Positions 37,601 through 49,600 of a stretch of 58,000 bases of DNA are shown piece by piece (the stretch's first letter is position 1; each line of letters starts with the position of its first letter). Under the pieces are notes generated by a model. It was not told the origin of the DNA. It saw only the letters and a list, made by a program, of their open reading frames with translations, and did not search any database. The stretch is from contig CM055107.1 in the NCBI GenBank assembly GCA_029204225.1, positions 16,115,309 to 16,173,308 of the forward strand, in the 5' to 3' direction. The translations under genes were made by a program, and so were the position numbers. The stretch is from Diphasiastrum complanatum. Taxonomy: Eukaryota; Streptophyta; Lycopodiopsida; Lycopodiales; Lycopodiaceae.

Positions 37601-40600
37601 CGATACACCTTTTTCTTTTCATCCAATTCCAATTGATTTTTTGTGTTTTGTAAACAGTGGCTTGTCTAATAGTTTGGTCAGGAGTTTTACGAATTCGACA
37701 CAGAGTTCTCCTTTCGAGATTAGATCTCGAATGTGATGATACTTCAGAGGTATATGTTTGGTTTTTGAATGAAAAACCGGATCCTGGGCCAAATAAATAG
37801 CACTCTGCGAATCCATCTTCATGATGGAGAGTTCTGGATGTGGCGTGCCAATCCCTTCCAACATCATCTTCAACCGTATTACCTCATTTGCCACTTTTGA
37901 AGCTGCTACGTATTCTGCTTTGCATGAAGATTGAGCTACCAGTGTCTGCTTCTTGCAAGTCCAGCTGATCGCAGCTCCACATAATATTGAGCACCCACCA
38001 GTTATCGACTTGTTGTCATCCTTACAGCTAGCTCAACTTGCATCGATGTAGTGTGTAGGATAAAATCATGCTTGCTTTCGTAGATCAACCCAAAATTGTA
38101 GGTGCCCTTCAGATATTGCAAGATTCTATCGCCATCTGCCAGTGTTGCATTCCAGGATTGGAGGAAAATTGACTACGTGCATAGACAGAGAATGCTAAAT
38201 CGGGTCTTGTGCATACTGTGAGGTACATGAGGCTCCCAATTAGACTCTGATATGGGATCCTTTCCATCTTCTGTCTTTCCTCATCCGCTGTCGGGCTATC
38301 CCGCTTCGACAATCTGGCTCCGACAATCATTGGCGTTGCCTTCTCTTTGCAATCGATCATCCCATATTGCTTCAAGACTTTTTCAGCATATTCGGACTGG
38401 TTCAGATGCATGATTCCTTTCTTCCTGTCTCTTTCGATCTGCAGCCCTAAGCATTTTGTTGCTTCTCCTAGACCTGTGATTTTGTAATTCGCAGATATCC
38501 GACTCTTCATGTCATTGATTAATGTCAGACAATTTCCTATCATCAAAGAATCGTCCACAAATATTGTCAAAATCAGGAATTTTCTTTCTATCCTTTTGAT
38601 ATAGACATTGTAGTCGGCAAGCTCGTGAGGCTTGCTTCAAACCATAGATACACCTTTGCAACCAACAGGCATAATTTGGATTGTTCGGGTCTTCATAACT
38701 GTGAGCGGTTTTGTAGATGAACCGGGGCAACGATTGCTTCAGCCCAAAAATGACATGGCAGTTGTGCCTGAGCCATCATGTATTTTGCTCCTTCAATAAG
38801 GATTCTGTTTCGTGTTTCTGCTACACCATTGTATTGCGGTGTATATGCAGGTAGGAATTGATATTCAATGCCTCTCTCTTGACAAAAGCTTGAAAATTCT
38901 TTGCTCGCATATTAACCTCCATTGTCGGACCTGAGGATCTGCAGTTTCTTAGATGTGTGTCGTTCTGCAAACGCTACAAATTTCTTGAATGCATCAAACA
39001 CTTCTGACTTCAACTTCAGATAGTATATAGTAGTCATTCTACTAAAATCATCCATGAATGTGAGGAAGTATCTCGATCCCAAAAGGGAGTCGACCTTCAT
39101 GGGTCAACAGATATCCGAAGGACTCCTTCCTTCATGTACGAATGGACTTCGATGTTGCTTACCTTTCTGACAGGCTTATCAAGAAATTTTCAGTCTTGTC
39201 GTCAAGATGCAGTCAATCAGGACTCTGATTGCGTTAGTAGTCGCGAAAGACCTCGAAATGCACCAAATGGATGTCAAGACAGCATTTCTCAATGACAATG
39301 TCGAAGAGGAGCTGTGTACCTTCCAACCGGAAGGATTCGAAGTCAAAGGCCAAGAGCACAAAGTGTGCAAGCTACACAAAGCAATCCACGGTCTGAAACA
39401 GGCCGCAAGAGCATGGTTCGATAAAATCAATTCTTATCGCAAACTATTGCGTATGGAAGTTCAAGATAAAGACACTTCTCAAAGGCGAAGGGATATGGTC
39501 AATAACCGATATCACAGAGCCAAAACCTCTAGAGGGAGATCCAAGGAGGGCGGAATGGGTAAGGAAAGATGAACGTGCAAATGGTGATCATTGTATCCTC
39601 CATAAACGAAGACATCCTTATGCAAATTGAAGATTGCATAAGTAGCCATGAAGCGTGGGAGAAGCTAAAGCAAAAGTACGAGGTGAGGACTGCATCAGTC
39701 ATGCACCTCCACAATCAGCTGCAGAGCCTTCGATGGGATGGGAACGAGCAGGATCAACATGTAGAGAAGATCAAGACGATCTTCGCGCAGCTCTCTGCAT
39801 CCGGACAAGAGCACCAATTCCCAGCACCCTAGCAGCTGATGTACTTCATGAAATCACTACCCTCATCTTATCAGCCACTGAGAGTGCTCATCTTAAGTTT
39901 GCCTGAGATGACATTCGAGAGAGTAGTCAATCTCGTAGCAGACGAAAGATTGATGAGAGATGAAGGAGAAACAAATGGTGACCAGGAGAAGGCCCTTTTT
40001 GCAAAGGGGAAGAAAAAGAACAAAAACAAGCCCAAGATTGATAAGACTCAAATGAAGTCTTCAAACGAAGGGTAACAACACCAAAGATACTTCTACCTGT
40101 GATCACTGTCACCAGTCGGGGCATACAACAGACAAATGCTGGTTTACTCTGACCATACCTTGCATTCATTGCAAGAAAAGGGGGCATTCAACATACGGTT
40201 GCCGGTTTAATCCCAAAGGAAAGCACAAAGGAAAAAAAGCAAATTTTGCAGAATCATGCAAAGATGATGAGAAGAATGACAATGCGTTCACAGCTGTCGA
40301 TGAAGAGTCCATAACATGACTACGACATAGTGATTGATTTAGGAGCCACATCTCACATCACTTGCAACAAGAATGTTTTGATGAACTACAGGGCACTGGA
40401 CAACACAAGAACAATGATATTGGGAGATGGAAGCAGACACGATGTTGAAGGCATCGAAACTCTTCAGCTCCGTACACTGTCGGGACATACAGAGCTACAA
40501 GGAGCGCTCTATGTACCCACATTGAGAGACCTACTCTCTGTATCGAGGATAGCAGATCTTGGAATACGAGTCCAGTTCGATAAAAACATATGCAAAATGG

Positions 40601-43600
40601 TCGAGCATAGATCGAATAAGTTGCTGACTATCGCATCAAGGCAAGGTAACTTGTATCAAGCCAAAATCAGCAATAGCTACGATAGTGTACTGAATACATC
40701 TGAAAGTGAGAATCATCTCTGGCATAAACGCATGTATCATCTAAATATGAGGAGTCTCTATGACATGAGCAAGAAAGAGCTTGTGAGTGGTCTTGAAGTT
40801 ACAAGTCCAGACTTAGACTTCTGCGAAGCTGTACACATGTGTTCCGTTCGAGTAGCCGACCATGATTGTTTGCTCGGATTTGTCATCGAGTTGAATTGTC
40901 GCTCTACGGAAGCGTGTTGTTTGACGTGCGGAATTACAAGAACTAGACAAGCTAATACAAATCACAAACAATGCAACAATCAATCAAACACATACAGCGC
41001 AAAAACCTGCTACAAGAACAAAACATCCTTTGTATTTTCTTCTTTTTGAGTGAATCGACAGTGTGGCACCAAATGGTGACACGCCTCTTACACTTCTCTC
41101 TCTCTTGTTTTTCATATATCTATTTTGATTTCTGCTCCCATACATATATTCCACTAAAGGGAAATAAAAGATAGTCTTGCTAATCATTACAAGAGAGGTT
41201 TATGCTAAACTGTCATTAACTACGTGTCTCCTCTTGTAACGTTGCCTACGGCTGAGCGTGAAATTTTGGCGTCTCATGACTGTCGGGTCTCGAATTCGAT
41301 AATTTGAATCGCTCGACAGTTCGTTGCTCGACAGTTCGTTTCGATGCTGGTAGAATATTCAACCGTTTGATGTGAATGTGTCGTTGTGTTCAACTGTCAG
41401 TGTCGATGGCGTGTCTCGAACTATTGGCTGTCAGGGAATGTGTTGAGAAAGGGTTGGTTGAGTTCACCGTTTCCAACATTTTGCACAAAAATTTGTCGAA
41501 AACCCTCCTGTACAAAGCCATCTTTTCTCAACTTTCCTCCATCGTCGTTGTGTTTATTCCTGTAATCGATAGGTAGTTTCAGCAATCATCTCTGAATCAT
41601 CGGTAACACCGCACATCAAGAAGGCCTTCTCTCATTTCTGTAACCAATTTTCCACTACATCTATGGTTCTTACGGCATTGGCTCTTGTAAACTTTAGAGG
41701 TTTCAAGGCCTTAATCGACGACAACTTGCGCATCTTGCCCAATTTTGCATCTTTGTCATTTGAACCAGGTTCACCACCCAAATTCCTAGCCACTGACTCT
41801 TTCAAGTGCATGACCGAGCTTCAAATTTAGAATCCATTTTAGCATAAGCTCCAAGCCATCAACGTTGGTAAAAAGTGCATCAATCCTTTGAGAATCATGA
41901 ATGGTATCACTAGAGGATGCCATAGTAGAAGAATAGCTAGAAAAAGCGAAGTATTATGCAAAACTATGCAAAATCCGACAACAAAAGCTTTTGAAGCAAA
42001 GCACAAACAAGCTTTCTGCAACACAAACTAACTATACAGACAACTTACCTTGAATTCTTAAAAGAACTACATAGAATAGATGTTCTATAACCAAATTCTA
42101 ACAACTTAAAAGCTTTTTCCCTTCAAAAAATTAGCTAATAAGGGTTTTAGACTAGCAATCTTAGAAATTGAAGAATAATCATTGAACAGGAAGCAAATAG
42201 CTCTACCCCAACAGCGACCTACCACAAGAAATCTATTGCAACTGACAGATCAAAAAAATACTGAAAATTGAAGAAGTTACAAACACTTGTGCAAATCCAA
42301 GGAGAGTGGATTTTTACAAAAGCAAAGAGAAAAAGCAAGCAAAGTAGCAAGAGATGCTCAAAGGCTACTAAAAGACTAGCAATTCACCATAGGGCTCCAA
42401 TCTGTGATTTTATGGGCTCCAAAATACTCAAAAACCGCCTACAGTAGGGCACTAGCTTAGTAAGCTCACATCAAACCGTAACTGAAGGTAAAAGTGATGC
42501 CAAACCCACACAAGTCCAAACTGCGCTGATACCAAATCTCACAAAACTATCTCAATTAAACCCTAAAGACACCAAAGTAGGCAACAAATATTCACTTTAT
42601 TGATTCTCTCTGATAGTACATATCAAAATCCTAGCATAAACACATAAGAGCATTGTTACTAAGTCTCCTCCCACCCAAAGCTGCAGAGTAGATCAAGCAT
42701 ACTCAAGAGTTTTTTTTTCAGGACATTGCTATTCATATATCCTTTATTGTCTATTATGTACTAGATGTGATGCTAAATGTTTAATTTGATCATAGCATAT
42801 ACAGATAGATAGATACACATGAACAAACACGAATGCATCTGAGAATTCCCATTTCTAAAAAGTGTCTATGACTTTTGTCCTTGAGGGAGCTATTTGTACA
42901 AATGGCTTTAAGAGAGTGGTTATGATAATTTAGAACCCCACTTCTGGCAAAGATCATTAAGACGTCAAGGTGTCTCTGAAGCCCTCTGGCTGAGGTAGAT
43001 AACAGGACAATCAATAATCATGTCCTTGAGTTTGAGCTGCTTTGGGCAGTGGGACCTTGCATTTTGTCTAAGTGTATGAAATTTTTAACAATGTTGTGCT
43101 CAGAAAAAAATTAATAAAATGGAAGGAATGACACTAAATTCTCTTGCATACGTGTGAGTATGTTAGAACAAGTCTTTATGATGCTTTTAAAGAGGACACA
43201 AACCTGAGTTGCAGCGGCAAATGCATTCTTTTGATGAAATCCTTGTAAGATGAACCTCCAAGACCCAGCTTCAACTCTAGCTAAACACATTCACCACATC
43301 TATCAGAAAGTCCTTATATGAACATCGAGCACATCTTCTATTCATGAACAACAGCCAAGTGAGGATTACAAAAGCAAAGAAATAGCAAACACCATACAAT
43401 ATCAGATTGAGATACCAAATACTGGAATAAGATTCTGTCTGAACTACACCAACCAAACAAGCATGCATTAGTTATAGAAAATAAAGATAAACTTGTATCT
43501 TGTTCTTGTTTGACAGAAAAACCACCAAAATAATTTCAATGACCCATACAGCTCCAGAAATACAGTAAGACAATTTTACTTAAGGCAAACTTGGTAGACA

Positions 43601-46600
43601 GACATGGTCCTACTTTTGTATTTGTTCCCTTTTACCACTAGAACAAGGACATGGAAATCTGCATACTTTGCAATTTTTATTGCAAAAGGAGGCGTGAAAG
43701 TTTGACAGATGGGAGCACAGACTGCAACTATGCGGAGCTATACCATCACTTTCAAAGTTACAATGCCTGTGAACTTAAACACTGTTATGTCTCAAAACTC
43801 CAGCCAATCACATCAATTGATTGAAGAATTAAAGCTAGGATAGAATGAGGCAGTAAGAAAATAACTTAAGGAGAAGAGTCAAATGGTTTGGAGTCCAAGG
43901 GATACAGAAGACGAGAGGAGCGACTGAGCAGTTATACACAAAAGCATTGTATTTTAAATCAGGATACAGAATGCTTACTGTGGGTGAAAACAGGCCACCA
44001 AAGAGGATTATTCCAGCAATTAAACCAAAGCAAATTGCATAGTACTGCTTCAATGTTTCTGTTGTCTGCAACAGAACAAGTGAGAGTATTATACACATGT
44101 GAACGGTGGCTCAGTATGTTATGCTACAGTGATGGAGTAATTTCATCACCAAACCCTTTGTAAACAAGAAAGTATGCTTGCCTTTTAGTAAATCCCCCTA
44201 TTTCATTCCTTAAAAGTGAGTGAAAAATATTGACTGATAATTTAGGGAAAAAAAAAACCCAAAAGTGAGAAATAAACATTATTTTGTTCTGGCTACATAA
44301 ATTGACATGGCCCTAGTTTGAAGTAATGTAGATTTCCATATACTCTAAGAAGACATCAACGCAGATACTAGCGTTCTGCATGGAGTTGGAGCTAATTAGT
44401 GTACTCCATTAATGAACTGTTCAGAATAAGATAAAAGGAACGGTGAAAATGAGACATTATCTTTAACTTACAATTGGTGGAAAAAATGGAATTGACGATG
44501 GATATTCAGGGATCTCCTCATCTTCAGTTTCATCAAGTAACCCCTGCTCAGCATTCTTAAGTCGCTGCTGGATACGAAGTCGTCTCACCTGTTTCATGTA
44601 ACAATCTGATGTGTTATTTTAGGTGTATGAGGGAGGGTGAGGGAGAGAAAAAAAAAAGGTTCATTGAGTACATAAGACTACAAAATGTACATATCAAATA
44701 ATTGGCATCATGTGGGAGTACAAGGTGTCTCTGCCACAAAATAAAATGACAGAATGTAAATAGCTAAATGTAAGTCACCTTCTCAATCCTAACACTATGT
44801 AACTCTATCTATCAAACTAACGAATGAAACATGTCATAGGCATGTAAACATAACAAAAGAGTAAGAGGAATATCTATACACTATGATTAATCCTGAAGCT
44901 ATAAACGACATGGGTCATTGGCCTAAAGAACATAGGGATGTCAACTGAACAAACAGGCTATGTGGGTCTCCCTGTGTCCAATGTCTCAAATATGGGCGAG
45001 GATGTCCCAAAATTTGTGAGGCTGTCTGTGTTAGCATAAGCCAGTTATGGAGTTGAACTGATTCCTTTAGGCCATAGGTCATCTTGTGTGATGGATGCTC
45101 TATCTAAATTATAACTCATAACTAGTATGGTTGATCAAGCGTAACTAGTACATGGATCGAAGCTCAACTATAGTGATTTGAGCTTTCCAATTGCTCTAGG
45201 CAACATAAAAACCAGGATTAGGGTATAAATTGATCTGCACCATAATTATTGCACTTAGAAGATAGCTGCATACCGGACGGTTTAAACATATATGAACTAT
45301 CTTTATTCCAAGTAAACATATATCCCAACCAATGTAAGGTATTGGATGGTTTGATAAGAATAGGTTATTTGTTGATGGGTATAAAGGTTATGTTTGTTGA
45401 AGCTTATCAGTAAATGGACTAATTAATTGTGGTATTTTTCTATGTGAAATTCCTCCAAGAAGTTATTCTTGAATGATGATTTAGTAGCAATAAAAAACTT
45501 GATAATTATTTGCTTGTTTGATTGAAGAGTCTAACCTTACATGATCTGAGTTCTTCTCTAAAAACTTAATGGTCAATAGTTATATGCTGGCCGTGGTTGT
45601 GTAATCTATCACAAAGCTCCCTGAATTCAACTCAAAGCACAGCAAAGTAGGCACCAAATATCCACTTTATCGATTTCTCTTCAAAGTACATGGCAAGCTA
45701 CAAACATAAACACATAAGAGCATTGCTGCTAAGTCTCCTCCCAGCCGCCTGCTGCATACATTATGATGAGGAATGCCTCTCTCTAGGCTCACTTATACAT
45801 AATCCTCAAGCACCCACTTAACCCTGACCCATTCCTAACGTCGACACATGGCAAGCCCCATGCACAATCGACACTTGCCACTTGGCAGTACCCTGACACA
45901 TTGGCAAGCGAGTAGGAGGACCATCCGACCCGTGTCACTCATGCACTGAACCAAGTGTCCCAATGAGCATATGACACGTGTGTCGTGGACCGGTCAACTC
46001 TCCTACTTTTTAGGAGGTCAGTCTAGCAGCCTCTAAATTAAGACCCAGTACCCTATACCAAATATAAGCAGGACAACAAGTTACCAAAAACCTACTATTT
46101 ACATTTTCACAAAACACCTCCAGCCGGTGTGAGCCATTTTAATATTTACAATTACAATTTACAAGTCCGACATGTTCACACTGAGGCAGGAATACAAGTA
46201 CACAACATTCATTCATTCCCTCCTCAAGGAACATCGTCCGCGATGGTAAAAAAAGGGTATTGTGCATGCAAAGCGTGCACGGTCTCCCAGGTAGCATCAG
46301 TGAGAGGTCTATCGTGCCACACAACCAGTACTCACAGATCAGACGGTTTCTAAGCCGTCTCCTCTCCGGTCCAATACTTTGTCAGGTCCGTGCATCACCT
46401 CTCTATGCTCCTGAAACAATACAAGTCCATCAGTTAGCAAGTTATCACCCTCATGTAAAACCCTCTTTAAGCGTGAAACATGAAAAACAAGATGAACCTT
46501 ACAATCCTGAGGTAACGCTAGCTTATAAATAACATCATTAAGCTTTTTAACTATTTTCCAGAGTCCACAATAACGCGGAGATAAATTGTAACACTTTCCT

Positions 46601-49600
46601 GTCTGAAGAGAAGTTGCGTCCTTTGCAATGTTTCATGGGTCCGTTTTCTACGTCGTTTCGAAACGAGTTTGAAACACGGTTGAAACGGGAAGGTCAGGTT
46701 CGAAATGGGAACAAAATTTAGGGTTTTATATTTTTTTAAATGTGTTTTTATGGGTTTTTTGGGGTTTAGAAAGACTAGTACCAAGTAGATACATCCAATT
46801 TCATGAGAATGCTCTAGAGAATGCAATTTCAAGAGGAGAAATTGTGGATGGTCACATTCCTCAATCAAAATAATTTGTATTTTTTTAACAGGCGTTTCGA
46901 ACGTAAGAAACGCGTTTCGAAACGGGCCCATTTTGGACGGGGCATTTCAAACGCGTTTCTTTGTTCGAAACGCGTTTCCATGAAACATTGATCCTTTGGA
47001 ATCAAGAGAAACACCATGTCTCCTTCCTCGAACTCTGTTGGTGTGTGATCCCGATCAGCAAATGTCTTTGCACGCATCACCTGTTTCACATTTTCCTTGG
47101 CTAACTCAAGCATCTATACCATGTGAGTTAGAAAGTCAACAACACTAGGCACTTTATGAGGTATCCCTACAGTAATTGGACTAGTTGGCTTAAAACCATA
47201 GTTAAACTCGGGATTCATTTTAGTAGAAGCATTCTGTTTATCATTGTAAGTAAACTCCAACAATGGAAAATATTTCTCCCATTGTGTTTGCTTAACACTT
47301 ACGTACGCCCTAAGCATGCCCTCCATGGTTTAGTTAACTCTCTCTGTTTGACCATCCATTTCAGGGTGATCAGTACTACTCATTCTCAACCGCACCTCAA
47401 GCTTATCCATTACGGCAGTCCAAAAATGACCCGTAAAGCGTGGAGCTCTATCAGACACTATGGATGATGGTAACCCATGAAGTTTGAATACATGTTGTAT
47501 GATTAGATCGGCTACCCCGAGTGCACCTATCTTATAATGGGTTGGAATGAAATGAGCCATTTGTGAGTCTGTCAACCACAACCATTATGGCATCATGTTG
47601 AAGCTGCGTACGAGGCAAGTGTGTAATAAAGTCCATCGATACACTCTCCCATCTTCCCTCTGGAATCAAAAGGTGTAACGATCCAGGAACTTTAATCCTT
47701 TCGACCTTGTTAACTTGACACTTAAAACAATGTGTCACATAACTATGGACATCTTCATTAATCTTAGGCCACCAGAAATTACGTTGGATCTTAGGCCACA
47801 ACAATGTCACCACTTGCATCCGTATCAAGGATATAGGGTTTTAAAGGATCAACAATTTTTAGAGTGATGCACTCAGCGATAGCTTGCTTTAATTGATCAA
47901 AGATTTCTTGCTGCAGTCAAAGGTGTTGTGATACGGGAGTAATTCTTAACATATTTTCTATAGAACACCGCCAATCCGAGAAAAGACTTCAATGCTGTCA
48001 AATCAGCTGGCACAGGCCACGCAACGATCGCAGCAACTTTCTTAGGATATGGTCTTACTCCATCACCAATCACAATATGACCTAAATATTCAAATAAAAA
48101 AATTAAAGTTTGCTCTTTTTTGCGTTAGCAGATAATTTGTTTTCCCTCAAGGTAGACAACACAGTCCTAAGGTGGGTCACATGCTTGGCCTCACCTGCAC
48201 TTCAAGTCAAAATATCATCAATAAAGTTTACAACAAACTTACCCATATACGATCTGAGTACATCATTCATCAACATCATGAATGTAGCTGGGGCATTAGT
48301 TAAACCAAAGGGCATCACAAGATACTCATAATGACCAAACCGAGTTCGGAAGGCATTTTTATGAACATTTTCTTCACGAACTCTAACCCACTCTTCAAGT
48401 CTATCTTACTAAATACAATAACACCATGAAGAGCATCAAGCAAATCATCAATACGTGGCATAGGATATCAATGCTTGATAGTAATCTTATTAAGGCCTCG
48501 ATAATCCACACACATACGCCAAGATCCGTCCTTTTTTACTAGAATGATCGGCAAGGCAAATGGTGAGAAGCTAGGCCTAGTCTACCCATGTGCATGATAG
48601 CCCTCTAGCATCTTCCTCACCTCCTCTTCCTCTCTCAAACTCATTCTATAAGGTGGTCTATTTACAGGACAGGATCCAGGAATAAGCTCAATCTTATGTT
48701 CAACATTCCTATTAGGCGGTAATACAGATGGCAAATCAGCAGTAAACACATCTGCAAGCTCACTCCTAATTTCACAGTCTAGGTTAGCTGAAGTATTGTC
48801 TTGCACCTGCCACACACTACTCTCAGTAGTACTAGTAGTCATATCCAACAGAAAACAAACATACATACCTTCATAGCTTACCTTACGCAACTGCGTAGGT
48901 GAGACCAATGGTCCTGGAGGCACATCCCGCTCACCACGGATGGAATGAAGCTTACCACCTACTGAAACTCATAAACATGAGTATCTCAGGCGCTGTAAGG
49001 CTTCCACATTGCGTGCCAACACATCCCCAGCACGACATCAAAGCGCGCCAAACGAATTATTTCAAAATCCAACTCCTCAGAATAAGTCCGAATAGTTAAA
49101 GACATACTCACAACCCTCGTGTCCCAAATCTTTGTACCCTTTCCATCAACCATCTCGACTGTGTATTGGAACTTGGACGGTTGTGTGTTGCGGAATGAAT
49201 GATGCTAGGAAACAGACATGCAAGAAGATTTAAGCAACATGCACGCTCATGCAACAACATGCAAGAGCATGCACTAACCATGCACTGGAAAAATCAGATT
49301 CAAATTGACTTCTAATTGCTTCTACTGATATTGCCTATGCAATAGAAACCTTATGCAATTGATCTTATCTAATTCTGACAATTCATTAAGAAGAAATGAA
49401 GGATCAAGCAAATCTGGACCAGCGCCCAATCAGAATTGAATAATGGTTGTTTTGGTCATAGAAACACTTTGATCGAAGCTAGAAAGCATAGGAGTTGTAG
49501 CGCCCTCCACCAAGGATCAGTTTGCAACCATCCTCATCGAAATCGGATGAGAGAGGACAAAGAAACTTGTGAAAACACAGATCGGATCCAGCAACGACTT

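Larger units (their letters stand above)
37001..41478 (-). mobile_element. Ty1/copia element 3 with paired LTRs, internally rearranged
   Basis: LTRs at 37001-37588 and 40897-41478 (588 and 582 bp) start TGTCGCTCT and end CAACA on the plus strand. A polypurine tract (AAGAGGGAG on minus) abuts the left LTR, so the element runs on minus. Between them the left part (37600-39180) carries minus-strand integrase and RT, while the right part (39187-40850) carries plus-strand RT fragment, gag and protease. The right part is inverted. No clear target duplication or primer site. Confidence 0.85.
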
